The notes beneath the pieces were generated by a model. The model ran no database searches and had not been told where the DNA came from. It worked only from the letters and a program-made list of their open reading frames with translations. Made by a program: the position numbers and the translations under genes. Shown here piece after piece: positions 1-8,316 of a stretch of 15,863 nt of DNA. Position 1 is the first letter of the stretch; every line of letters begins with the position of its first letter. Origin of the DNA: Smittium culicis. Its lineage: Eukaryota; Kickxellomycota; Harpellomycetes; Harpellales; Legeriomycetaceae. The DNA is taken from the NCBI GenBank assembly GCA_001970855.1, contig LSSN01000435.1, positions 1 to 15,863 of the forward strand. Direction: 5' to 3'.

Positions 1-342
1 CTTATGGTATGCACGCTCACGGGCTGTGCTGGTGCGCATGAACACTGAGCTTATGCCCAGTTCATCCCTGATACGTTCCATGGCGGCTGATTTTCCGACA
101 TTGGCAACCATTCGGATCGCCTTGTCGATTTCTGACTGTATGGGCTTGCATCTGGCTTCGCTCATGCCAAATGTCTCCCCACCGTAACATCCAATCGGCA
201 TCAGAACCGAATTGATGAACTTTATTTTTAATGTTGTCAGCACATCAGACCGTCTCAGGAAGCTGTATGCAGCGTATACAGCCTTCCTGACCTTGTTCTT
301 GTTGTTCTTGATCGTCCCAGATACATCCCACTTGCTATTCAT
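1..342 (-). CDS. Partial non-LTR (LINE) retrotransposon reverse transcriptase, region after the palm domain
   Basis: The minus strand reads 114 codons without a stop, starting at an ATG (342-340) and running off the left edge of the window. The product would copy retroelement RNA into DNA at a nicked target. What is visible is the thumb and linker region that follows the catalytic centre in LINE ORF2 proteins. Landmarks are a basic K-N-K-V-R-K-A stretch, Y-S-F-L-R-R, then F-I-N-S-V-L-M-P-I-G-C-Y-G-G-E (the LINE counterpart of the usual '..p...YG.E' thumb motif), and Q-S-E-I-D-K-A-I-R. The catalytic YADD box would lie upstream and is absent. The ATG is probably not a real start: the frame stays open to a TAG at 366-364, and family-like sequence fades around codons 343-351, suggesting a 5'-truncated copy. 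Base composition is clearly less AT-rich than the surroundings and there are no internal stops, so this copy looks younger than the other relics here. The LINE assignment is confident; the clade (Jockey, R1 or Tad-like) is not resolved. Confidence 0.85.
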   Translation of the reverse strand, partial: MNSKWDVSGTIKNNKNKVRKAVYAAYSFLRRSDVLTTLKIKFINSVLMPIGCYGGETFGMSEARCKPIQSEIDKAIRMVANVGKSAAMERIRDELGISSVFMRTSTARERAYHK

Positions 343-351
343 AATATAGCT
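1..351 (-). mobile_element. 5'-truncated LINE copy, 3' part outside the window
   Basis: This is the extent of the retroelement that contains the reverse transcriptase fragment. The right-hand boundary near 345-366 is placed where GC-richer coding sequence gives way to AT-rich sequence and the frame meets a TAG. LINE copies are commonly truncated at the 5' end, which fits the order seen here on the minus strand. The 3' end, tail and target-site duplication lie off the left edge, so the boundary cannot be confirmed. Confidence 0.6.
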
Positions 352-809
352 TGTATTAATAAGCTAAAGTCGATAGACAACGCGTTCGATGGTTATAGTC
401 AGTTTTATTTGGTAAGTGCATAAAAAAAGCGAATAAAATCGAATAAAAGTGAATAGTAGAAAAGAAAATAAGTTTTATAGATTCTCTAATCCTATTGACT
501 CGCCCTAAGAAAAACTTTTCTTTTAAATACAAGTGCTATCTTAATAAAGAATTTACCATATAACTAAAAGCTACATTAAGAAAATGATTCTGAGTATCTA
601 TATTGAATAAAACAAATTTATATTGATTGATTTTTATTCTTGTTATTTAAAAAAAGAAATAATAGTAATCAATTAAATTTAATGGAAATAGTTATTTATA
701 CCAAAAGGTTTAATCTTTTATAAAATTTTTTTGAATTTTAATGATTTATTTAAAGTACAATAAATTTGATTGCAAAAAAATGCAAGGTTATTTAAACAAA
801 AAAATATCT
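352..809. other. AT-rich spacer between the LINE fragment and the GST gene
   Basis: About 460 bases with no supportable gene. The right part (roughly 740-809) is the likely 3' untranslated region of the GST gene on the minus strand. The remainder is low-complexity AT-rich sequence. An open frame on the plus strand starting at 741 only exists because it runs antisense into the GST gene. Confidence 0.6.
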
Positions 810-814
810 TTATT
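745..814 (-). promoter_or_regulatory. Candidate polyadenylation signals of the GST gene
   Basis: Read on the minus strand, an AATAAA hexamer overlaps the stop codon (814-809) and a second lies about 60 bases downstream (750-745). The second is at a normal distance for a cleavage signal. In DNA this AT-rich such hexamers arise by chance, so the call is weak. Confidence 0.35.
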
Positions 815-1487
815 TCACGTATTTCTTGTAAGTTTCAGCAAGTTCTTCATAAGAAGGAACTGTGGAAGAGTAGCTTGGTCTGGAATAACAAGCATTTTTC
901 CATTGATAGAATCTTTCCAACCCAGGTAAAGCTTCAAATTCTAGCCCAGTCATTTTCAAGGCCATATCGGTTCTTTCGATGAAAGGAATTATGGCAATAT
1001 CAGCAGCTGTGAAGTCGTTTCCGAAGAAATAAGGGCCCTCGGGGCTGTTTGCAGCGAGTTTATCGTTGAATTCACGCAGCTTTTCAAGGAGAGTAGCATA
1101 CAACTCGTTCTTCGCAGTTTCGTTGGTGCTTGAACCTAGAATCCTGAAAGGGAGGGCCATCACGTTGTTAACGTAATAATCTATTAGATAGCGAACTTTG
1201 TAGCGGTCAAGTGTGGATGAAGGCATGAGCTTGGACTCTGGAAATTGTTCGCAGATATATTCAAGAATCAATAAAGACTCAACCAAAATTTCGCCGTTAG
1301 GGAGGCGCATTGCAGGGACTTTCAAAGCCGAGTTTACTTGACTATACCATTCTGGTTTATTGTAGAGATCGATTTCAATAGACTCGTATGGAACATTAGC
1401 TTCCTTCATAGCCAGAACTGTACGGTGAGCGAAAGGGCATATTTTGCTGGTATAAAGTGATATCTTGTCTACGCTGTGTGGAAACAT
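810..1487 (-). CDS. Glutathione S-transferase-like protein, omega-type with catalytic cysteine
   Basis: Complete 225-residue cytosolic GST. Family members conjugate or reduce small electrophiles and disulfides using glutathione; omega-type members act mainly as thioltransferases or dehydroascorbate reductases. The N-terminal thioredoxin-like domain (about residues 8-85) has C17-P-F-A-H-R, the position of the omega active-site cysteine. It also has V57-P58, the cis-proline that holds the glutathione backbone, and E70-S71, which bind its gamma-glutamyl group. The helical C-terminal domain (about 92-225) contains F-T-A-A-D at 159-163, the conserved N-capping box of helix 6. There is no signal peptide or membrane segment. 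The length is slightly below typical omega GSTs (about 240). The start is the first ATG in frame after a TAA at 1529-1527, with A at position -3. No intron is needed. It stands alone on the minus strand, and its richer base composition contrasts with its flanks, as expected for the one gene under selection here. Exact substrate is not deducible. Confidence 0.93.
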   Translation of the reverse strand: MFPHSVDKISLYTSKICPFAHRTVLAMKEANVPYESIEIDLYNKPEWYSQVNSALKVPAMRLPNGEILVESLLILEYICEQFPESKLMPSSTLDRYKVRYLIDYYVNNVMALPFRILGSSTNETAKNELYATLLEKLREFNDKLAANSPEGPYFFGNDFTAADIAIIPFIERTDMALKMTGLEFEALPGLERFYQWKNACYSRPSYSSTVPSYEELAETYKKYVK

Positions 1488-1809
1488 TATTATGTTGATT
1501 TGGTTTTTAGTACAAAATAATTTAGGTTAGAGAGAATATTGATATAATTTAATGTTTTTTACGATTAATGAAATAATATATAAAGGTGTGTAGGTATGTT
1601 TTTATATAAAATTTTTATGCAATAAAATTTTTAAATGAAATGAATTGATGGAAATTATTAAGGTTTCGTAGCTAATTTATTAATATTGTATATCATCTCG
1701 ACTCATACTATTAACTCGAATTTTTTTATAAATTAAACCTTTTCTATGCAACAAGCATTAATAAGATAAGCTTATTTATTTATTTGATTTATAAGCATAT
1801 TCAAAGTTT

Positions 1810-1845
1810 GGCGCAACTCTAAAATAACCCGATAATTATTGCGCC
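1810..1845. repeat. Inverted repeat GGCGCAA / TTGCGCC
   Basis: Two perfect 7-base arms (1810-1816 and 1839-1845) are separated by 22 bases. With the flanking TTCAA and TTGAA the pairing extends further after a short bulge. The G/C-rich arms stand out in this AT-rich context. The right arm overlaps the left part of a dispersed repeat copy. Confidence 0.5.
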
Positions 1846-1923
1846 TTGAAGTTAAATTATTCTGTATTGACCAAAGTTGGTTATATTTGGTAGACTAATA
1901 ACAATCTATCGCCAGATAAAGGG
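1829..1923 (+). repeat. Dispersed ~95-bp repeat, copy 1
   Basis: This segment aligns collinearly with 2970-3063 at an almost constant offset (1141 at the left end, 1140 at the middle and right). Shared blocks are CC-A/G-ATAATT, CTTG-A/G-A then TAAA, ATTGA, the exact 12-mer ATATTTGGTAGA (1883-1894) and CGCC followed by AGA-AAAG. The copies are diverged, so this is an old repeat family. Its nature is unknown. Confidence 0.5.
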
Positions 1924-2385
1924 TCAATATAAATTTTTTTTTGTCTGACCTATTAACAAATGCAGGTACTATTAGTAATTTAAATTTCTGACGTAAGATG
2001 TTATTAGCATAAAAAATACCTCAAATTAAGAAAATGAGGCGTAAACTGCTTCAATTCTTATTTGTTAAAAATTTTCCGAAAATTGAAGTTTTATTCAGAG
2101 TCTAGAATTTTAGAGCCTTAGTTCCTAAAAGATTATTACTAATGTTAATATACGAGATTCTGAACGAAGAGAGCACTTTGTTGCAGTTTATTTTTATTGG
2201 ATTTGATATTCATTGTCAGTAAATTTCATTGGTGGAATAAAAAGTTATTTCAATTTTTCTATTTACTCATTTAATTTTGGAATAACTATTTACTAAAAAA
2301 AAGATATGATTTTTCTCATTGGCTATTAATTTTTATGCGATTTTATACACTGTAACACTTTACACTATAAAATAACCTCTCCATA

Positions 2386-2411
2386 AAGAATCTCCCATAT
2401 GGGACATTCTT
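2386..2411. repeat. 26-bp near-perfect palindrome centred on CCCATATGGG
   Basis: The 26 bases equal their own reverse complement except for one symmetric mismatch pair. Outside it, CTCTCC (left) and GGAGAAG (right) extend the pairing imperfectly to about 2376-2420. The left arm carries AATCTCCCATAT, the core of the 34-bp repeat found at 2561 and, inverted, at 15810. It could be a protein-binding palindrome or a folded pair of repeat cores. Confidence 0.6.
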
Positions 2412-2560
2412 AGGAGAAGCGAAACTATTTTTCTTTTAAATTCTATTTGCTTATGTGAATTAGATGTAGCTATTGGTTATATCATTTAATTCATTCGACG
2501 TAGTTTTCTGAAAGCATTGTAAAATTAAGCTAAATGTTAATATAGGAAAATTTTAATTGT

Positions 2561-2594
2561 AAAAGTTCCGCACCTCCAAATAATCTCCCATATA
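2561..2594 (+). repeat. 34-bp dispersed repeat, copy A
   Basis: This sequence begins AAAAGTTCCGC and ends AAATAATCTCCCATATA. The reverse complement of 15843-15810 matches it at 31 of 34 positions. Differences are confined to the centre (2572, 2576, 2577). The 12-base core AATCTCCCATAT is also present at 2389-2400. The element could be the end of a transposon, a small non-autonomous repeat, or a regulatory site; nothing distinguishes these here. Confidence 0.65.
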
Positions 2595-2969
2595 CATTTG
2601 AAATAATTTACTGTTTTTAACCCTTTACTATCTCATTGGTGGCTGGTTTCTTATATATTGGCTATAATTTCAGGCTGAATTTATTGATAACAAATGAAAT
2701 GAATATACACTTATAATTGGACATTCAGAACTGTGTCGCAATAATAATTGATCACAAAAACTGCTGCAAAATTACGTTAATTAGTTTTTAAGAGCGTTAG
2801 ACCTTGTAAGTATAACGAAATCTGTAAATCTGAATAATGTGGATTATAATTTTTACTGTTTAGAGTAGCGTTATTTACTCTATCCCGTCCAACACTATAT
2901 AGAAAAATATATTAATGATTCGTTTATGATTTAGAAACAAGTTTATTATTTGCTGATATTAATCAAAAA

Positions 2970-3063
2970 CCAATAATTTACAAAGTCTTGGAACTAAAGC
3001 GTTTTAATTGAATACCTTAACCATATTTGGTAGATCAAAAATAGTGTACCGCCCAGAAAAGAG
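2970..3063 (+). repeat. Dispersed ~95-bp repeat, copy 2
   Basis: Second copy of the repeat at 1829-1923, in the same orientation. The exact shared 12-mer lies at 3023-3034, and the CGCC-AGA block follows at the same spacing as in copy 1. Confidence 0.5.
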
Positions 3064-4659
3064 CTAAATTGTCAAAACTGCCCAAAATAATGTTCACTTA
3101 AATAATGGTTTCTATTTATGAATGCAATTCTTTTGGTTAATACGATTGAGCTCATTTATTGGTTAAATATTGCATTATATTCGTCTATAATTATTAATAC
3201 AATAAACATTTAATATTAGTAATAAAAGAGAATATTTCAGCATGCGGAAATTTTTTTAGATTTTCAAAATCGTTTACACTTCATTTTTTAGTAACTATAA
3301 AAAGTTATATCATATTATAACTATAAACAACTAATAATATTTTCTACCTCTCACTAGCAAATCAAATTATGTTAAATAGGTTTTGCGGCTCAAATAAATT
3401 CCTTATTAGGTGAAAGAATAATTTTATAGAAAAAATTTCCCTCCGTGAAATAGTTAACAAATTACATAAATTATTTGATTGTATAGTATGAGATTATTTT
3501 GGGAAACGGGTCCGATTTTACTAAGGATTTTATTTGTTATAAATAATATATGTATAATTAACTGAGATCAAATACCTTCTATTTTCTTTTACTAATTTAA
3601 CTGAGAAAAAATTAGTATGCGTTAAAAATAGATAGGAAAAAATTCCTCATCCCGAAATAATAATACTCTACCACTCAGATTTTATTGTTTTTATCTTACC
3701 ATTAAACTTCAGTGTTAATAAAAACCTCGAAATAATAATTGATTTGCAGTTCAGAAAATTTCTATAAAGCTCTGATAAATATTAATAGCTTCAATTAAAA
3801 TATATTATTCGAAATGCATTTTAAAAAGTCGATTTTTTTTAATGGATTCAAATTGGATTATATATAATAATTGCATTGATTAGAATTGGCTAGTAAATAA
3901 TATATGACCGTCATCGAGAGAGATAAATTTATTTATGATATTTATTATAAAATAAAAAGATACTATTAAGACTTTTATGCATAAGAAAGCATCCGTTTTT
4001 GATAATAGCCTAATCTTATAAAATTGTTTATATTAGTGAAATGATTTTATAGTTAATTCATATCTCTCAAAACTTGAAATTAAACATTTTTCAATATAAA
4101 TATGGAATAATAAAATCAAATATTTCTTGTAATCAAATAAAAAGGATGTATGTGAATATTATTGAAAAAATATACTATTATTTTTTATGTTTTTTTTATA
4201 AGTTTAATACATTTATTTACAAGTTAAATGAGATAAATTTTATGAAACCTTCTTAGAATTAAAAAAATTATCCTATAAGATATAAAAAATATGAATAAGT
4301 TACAAATAACTAAGTTTTCTTATATTTTTTATGGTTTATATTAACTAATTAAACCTATCAAAAAAGAAAAAATACAAAAAAAATAAAATTTTCCAAAATC
4401 TAAAAGAGTTTAAAAACGAATCTTTATAAAGAAAACTTTAATTGTAATAAAAAATCACAATTCCTGTACAGCAAACCTTTGTATCGCTACAAAAAAGCGA
4501 GTAATCCTAGCGAAAAAATTAATTTTTTTTAATTTATTTTTTTAATTTCTGAATTTTATTGGTACGATAGCAATATAAGAAAATATACATTAAAATAAAC
4601 TAAACAATAGACAATTTTGTGCAATGCATAAAAAAACTAATATTCTAATACTAATAAAT

Positions 4660-5933
4660 TCCTCTGCCGGTCTACCTGCTGCGTACCTAAAGGGAAATAG
4701 GATCAATCTACAAACCGAAAGATCCACCCAGGTATTGATTCAAGTAGTCTGGAAGACTTAAGTTACAAGAAGTCATAAAACTAAGCTCGCTCCAACAAAG
4801 TTGAATTCGTTGAGATCATTGAGCTCCTAGTCAGAGCCTACATCTAACAGGATTAATAAAAAATAGACTCCTATCCAAACGTGGGAATGATCGACCTGGC
4901 TCTCCTAAAATAAGCTACTAAACGTCTGAGAGCCGTAATTCTGTCTAATGCTGGACATGTAGATACAGAATCTCTCAGATGTGCTAAACGAATCGGTTCC
5001 TCCTGTTTCTAGATGGTCTTCCTCTGGAATCGAATCACCAGGCATTATAAACTCTTAAAAAATCCCAATAATCTATTCCATCTGCGAGTAGAGGAAGTGA
5101 GAGCGTCAGAGGGAGAGTAAAAGGATTACATTAGGCACTCAAACACGACCTCTAGTAGGAGGTCACTTTAAAGTGCTCAATAAAGCCTGGTTTCGACTCA
5201 CAGAAAACACGCGAGTCAAGAACGCCGTAAAGTAGAGATTTCGAATGCGCTTCAAGAACCCAGAAAAACCCCAATTCACTAAAAAGCTCTCCCACCATTA
5301 CAAAAGGAAACTGAGACGACGTTCAGTCAAGATACTTTTATCAAAAGTGGCATCATTTCTTAGCAACAGAGAAATAGATGAGGTAAAAAATAAACGCCAG
5401 TGATTTTACAGATAACTATATTGTTATCGAAGAGGATCAGATACATGAGAATTGAGATACGTACTATATTTGAGGGTTCTGAACGGATTTTATGACGAGA
5501 AAAATTTCAAAATAAATTCTCAAAACTGCATCCTCAAGTAAATACGACGCAAGGACTTCATTATTTCCTGGACCAAAATGATAAATTTCTGCTATAACTG
5601 ATAAAAAAAAGCCTACCGCAATTTCTTGCGCCTCATTTGGAATTGCCGGAAATATCAACTCAATGTGCTTACAATCTTTCTATCTCTATAACCATACACC
5701 TTAATTATCGTGTTGAAATCAGTTAAATCGTGGTACAGAGAGCAGGAAATCAGATTGGAAACAAACTTGAATGATCCCAAGATTATTTGAGAGACCGAAG
5801 AGATTATATTTTAACATATAATCAAAATAAAAGAAAAAAACTTATAATTATGCTTCCTATTAAATCATGAGAAGTCTAAATCAGTTTCTACTTAGTATAT
5901 CTTTTATTTGGAAATAAAAATAAATTCCCGAAA
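4660..5933. other. GC-richer block with decayed coding-like sequence, unassigned
   Basis: Composition rises visibly above the flanking DNA, and the block leads straight into the decayed retroelement frame at 5934-7181. No frame is intact. The most open one is plus-strand frame 1 at about 5099-5400, with one stop in roughly 100 codons and a strongly basic product (runs such as H-H-Y-K-R-K-L-R-R-R). Overall stop frequency in the other frames is close to random. I infer this is the 5' part of the same old element, perhaps its first open reading frame, but no domain is securely recognisable. Confidence 0.4.
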
Positions 5934-7181
5934 TATGGCACTCAAGGTACCGTCACCAAAAAAATGGGATCTCCTCGAGGTATCCAACAAGCTGTTGAAC
6001 TCTAGGAAAATCACTCTATGGAACTGGAGAGTTTCATTTTAAAATCAAAACTCATATCGGTGGCGCTGTTAAATAGAAATCTAACCCTGAGACGATTACT
6101 GGAGCTCAATAAAGATATTTTGATTACCTTGAATTAATGGGAATCGACCGTAAATTTGACTTCGCTTGCACTATTCTATCCCATTTTCTGGAGGTATCAC
6201 TTGAAAAAGTGAAATGGAAAATCATTTCAATGGATACTCTATTGATGGAAATCTATACAGTTTTCAGCGACACCGAATGAGGGATTTTTAGGGCTCAGTT
6301 CATACTCTGGATGGTGGAGTTCATCCCGGGAGTTTATGAATATCACATCTAAATGGCTATTGACCATATTATATCCAGCCCTACTTTTGAGTGTTGTTGA
6401 TTACACGGTATTTTCTACTCAAAAAAAACTCATTGGCCTATATAAAAATTCAGGAAATTAGTACATTCTCAAAACTCCTGGATATTTTAGAAAATATATG
6501 GTTGCACTTTATGAACAAAAAAAAACGACCCCATGTAGCGTACTCACCGTAAACTTTGAACATTACAGACGCTATAATCAAGCTGACCGCTCAGACGAAT
6601 ATTATCGCTGTCAAAAGAGCCATTCCACTAAATAGACGAATCATGAGATCCAAAAGATTGGATATTTTTTCTAGCTATACCAAAAAGAAGATATTATAAT
6701 ATTACGGATGGTTCCTTGACAAGGATGTGATATGCCAAAACTCATTAATGTCCAAATTTTTCTTATTTAAGAACACATACTGCTGCCCTCCGTCGAATCT
6801 GACCTCATATACTTTGATAAAAGTAATGTGAATGAGGCTGACTATAACGTTGGTGACCCCGATGTGAAAGTAATAAATTTGATATCAACACCTATTAACG
6901 TTTTCAGCAAGAGCACCAATGTTAATAGAAGCAAAGCAAGTGTTAGCGAATCCCGCAAGTGCAAAGTCGCATCCTTTAGAAAACTATTCTTGGTATCTAT
7001 TCGCTTGGCGGATAAGCGGAGAACCTTCAAAGCGCTAGGTATATCAAAAATTGACATGAATATTATCTTTTTAACCGATTTTAGAGTCATACGCACTTTA
7101 AGTTACCTCCCGACTCAAAAAAAGATTTCTAATGGCACAAAAGAGTGTAAAAGGGTACTTTTATATCTGTATCACACATAG
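5934..7181 (+). pseudogene. Decayed long reading frame, probable old LINE-type retroelement with endonuclease-like end
   Basis: One frame runs 415 codons with only nine internal stops (6003, 6135, 6210, 6243, 6459, 6633, 6672, 6717, 6768) before a terminal TAG at 7179. Random sequence of this composition should give nearly three times as many, so it was once a gene. The last 136 codons (6771-7178) are completely open. Near their end are K-V-A-S-F, then S-K-I-D-M-N-I-I-F-L-T-D-F-R-V, then S-N-G-T-K-E-C-K-R-V-L-L. That order resembles the N-terminal half of LINE apurinic-type endonucleases (a 'vaSfNvrsl' start, 'i.fltDtRl', then 'sngtk..rGvail'). The expected N of the first motif and the G of the last are not present. 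About codon 226, Y-R-C-Q-K-S-H-S-T-K looks like a remnant of a CCHC zinc knuckle, as in LINE ORF1 proteins. No reverse transcriptase follows after 7181. It is inactive. The retroelement assignment is inference from these motifs; that it is a decayed coding frame is much safer. Confidence 0.6.
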
Positions 7182-7740
7182 TTAATTATTTATATGAGTT
7201 ATTTAGTAAGAATCAGCTTACAGTTAACACCAATAAAGCTTAAAAATCTCCAGTTTCCTGATACCAAAATATCCACAATCTATTATCGAATACGATAGCA
7301 CAAGGTAGCTATTAATTTCTCTGGATGAAATATATGTTTAGTAGTTTTTCATAACAAATATTATAATTAGTCTAATGAATCAATGTTTAAGAGATTTGGG
7401 TTCAACTGAACAACTAGAATTAAGTTTATTAACCAAAAAAACGTACTGGTTAATCTCCATATGTGGCTTTCTCAGAGCCCACGACTTCATAGAATTGACG
7501 ACAAAAAATAAGAAATAATCGATATTATTCTAGCTATGGTTATGATTGCACCTAAAGAAAATCATGTGATCTTCCAATGACACACACAAACGAAATAATA
7601 AGCCAAAATGGAAAAAAAACAAACAAACAAACAAAAGCCCATCGGAATATTATAAAGCCAACAAACCCAAGGGGGGCAACGCCATCATGTCCGACACCTC
7701 ATGTAAACGAAGATCAGTAAATTTCAATCAAAAGTTTAGA
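7182..7740. other. Decaying flank of the dead element, no gene
   Basis: About 560 bases without a supportable gene. No continuation of the endonuclease-like protein could be found in any frame. From ~7440 to ~7730 composition is again less AT-rich, with a CACACA run (~7580), an (AAAC)n microsatellite and a run of six G near 7671. Whether this is part of the same element is unclear. Confidence 0.5.
7617..7636 (+). repeat. (AAAC)4 microsatellite
   Basis: Four exact AAAC units (7617-7632) are preceded by extra A and followed by four A. Short A-rich simple repeats often mark LINE or SINE 3' tails, but no element end could be tied to this one. Confidence 0.8.
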
Positions 7741-7784
7741 TATATTAAAGATTTCAACAAACATTTATCAACTTTAAGTGTTAC

Positions 7785-7807
7785 TTGATATAAATAGATT
7801 ATATCAA
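7785..7807. repeat. Hairpin 1: perfect 9-bp stem, 5-base loop
   Basis: TTGATATAA (7785-7793) pairs perfectly with TTATATCAA (7799-7807) around the loop ATAGA. It is the first of five closely spaced inverted repeats. Confidence 0.6.
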
Positions 7808-7811
7808 AACT

Positions 7812-7848
7812 GATTTAGAGGACTATAATAATACGCAATCTCTAAATC
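7812..7848. repeat. Hairpin 2: perfect 9-bp stem, 19-base loop
   Basis: GATTTAGAG (7812-7820) pairs perfectly with CTCTAAATC (7840-7848). It starts four bases after hairpin 1. Confidence 0.6.
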
Positions 7849-7854
7849 TAGGGT

Positions 7855-7937
7855 AATTGGTGCAAAAGTTCCAACTAATTCAGGAGTTTCTTCAGAGTAA
7901 TTAGTAACTCAAACATTTTAGAGCATTTACACCAATT
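7855..7937. repeat. Hairpin 3: nested double stem
   Basis: The outer arms AATTGGTGCAAA (7855-7866) and TTTACACCAATT (7926-7937) pair at 11 of 12 positions. Inside them ACTAATT (7874-7880) pairs perfectly with AATTAGT (7899-7905). The outer arms contain GGTG/CACC, so they are not simple AT palindromes. Confidence 0.6.
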
Positions 7938-7984
7938 TTTATCATTATTATATTTTGTCTTGTACCTCGAGTGCTAACTTAACC

Positions 7985-8010
7985 AAGCGATATTACCATT
8001 AATATCGCTT
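7985..8010. repeat. Hairpin 4: perfect 10-bp stem, 6-base loop
   Basis: AAGCGATATT (7985-7994) pairs perfectly with AATATCGCTT (8001-8010) around ACCATT. It is the longest perfect stem of the cluster and has GCG in the stem. Confidence 0.7.
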
Positions 8011-8044
8011 AATATGACCCCATCCAATGACGTATATAACAAAG

Positions 8045-8059
8045 TTAATTTAGTCTTTG
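8045..8059 (-). repeat. 15-base motif, inverted copy
   Basis: The reverse complement reads CAAAGACTAAATTAA, identical to 8302-8316. A third, shorter version (CAAAGATTAAATT, one mismatch) is at 8122-8134, next to hairpin 5. Confidence 0.5.
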
Positions 8060-8132
8060 GTTGCTACTAACAATTATTTTACCAAAATTTTTGTCATATT
8101 TTGTCCCACCCTAACCACTGTCAAAGATTAAA

Positions 8133-8161
8133 TTTTCGATAATATGCTATTTTATCGGAAA
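8133..8161. repeat. Hairpin 5: 10-bp stem with one mismatch
   Basis: TTTTCGATAA (8133-8142) pairs with TTATCGGAAA (8152-8161) at 9 of 10 positions, with a 9-base loop. Confidence 0.5.
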
Positions 8162-8301
8162 CTCATATATCGTATCTAATTTTAACTTGAATTATATAGC
8201 TTTTTAAAAAAAAAATTTTTATCGAAATTTTTGATATTTTTCCCAATAATGTAAATATTAAATATGATCCTATAATTAGTATAATAACCTCTAATATTCA
8301 T

Positions 8302-8316
8302 CAAAGACTAAATTAA
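8302..8316 (+). repeat. 15-base motif, direct copy
   Basis: CAAAGACTAAATTAA, exactly matching the minus strand of 8045-8059. The pair brackets about 240 bases including hairpin 5, which would fit the ends of a small non-autonomous element, but no target-site duplication was identified. Confidence 0.5.

Larger units (their letters stand above)
1488..4659. other. Gene-free AT-rich intergenic stretch with dispersed repeats
   Basis: About 3.2 kb with no supportable coding region on either strand; frames are broken by stops at the rate expected for very AT-rich sequence. The first few hundred bases are presumably upstream sequence of the GST gene, but I see no convincing promoter motif. Within the stretch are an inverted repeat at 1810-1845, two copies of a ~95-bp repeat (1829-1923 and 2970-3063), a near-perfect palindrome at 2386-2411 and one copy of a 34-bp repeat (2561-2594). 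A 60-codon frame at 4074-4256 has A/T-biased, non-protein-like composition and is not called. Confidence 0.7.

Noticed and set aside
741..982. Plus-strand open frames of 62 and 70 codons
   Set aside because: They lie mostly antisense to the 3' end of the GST gene and have no independent protein-like features.
4074..4256. 60-codon frame rich in I, N, K, Y and F
   Set aside because: The composition simply mirrors AT-rich DNA; there is no motif or supporting context.
5020..5200. tRNA-like T-arm sequences (e.g. GGTTTCGACTC)
   Set aside because: No matching acceptor, D-arm or anticodon stem could be built around them.
5464..5658. Minus-strand 64-codon frame
   Set aside because: No motif, and it is of a length expected by chance in this less AT-rich block.
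5590..5668. Possible pair of CCHC zinc knuckles (C-Y-N...K-K-A-Y and C-A-S-F-G-I-A-G-N...C)
   Set aside because: The spacing is suggestive of a retroelement Gag, but it needs two stops, a frameshift and several substituted ligands, so it is too permissive to call.
6842..7096. Minus-strand 84-codon frame with leucine-rich middle
   Set aside because: It is the antisense shadow of the decayed plus-strand frame at 5934-7181; the leucine run reflects the reverse of serine/lysine-rich codons.
7600..7740. Small hydrophobic protein on the minus strand across the (AAAC)n repeat
   Set aside because: The hydrophobic residues come from reading TTTG repeats; there is no start context or homology.
7985..8010. 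Rolling-circle replication origin, because the hairpin contains ATATTACC like the geminivirus-type nonanucleotide
   Set aside because: The motif is incomplete and mostly inside the stem rather than in the loop, and no replication-initiator gene is nearby.
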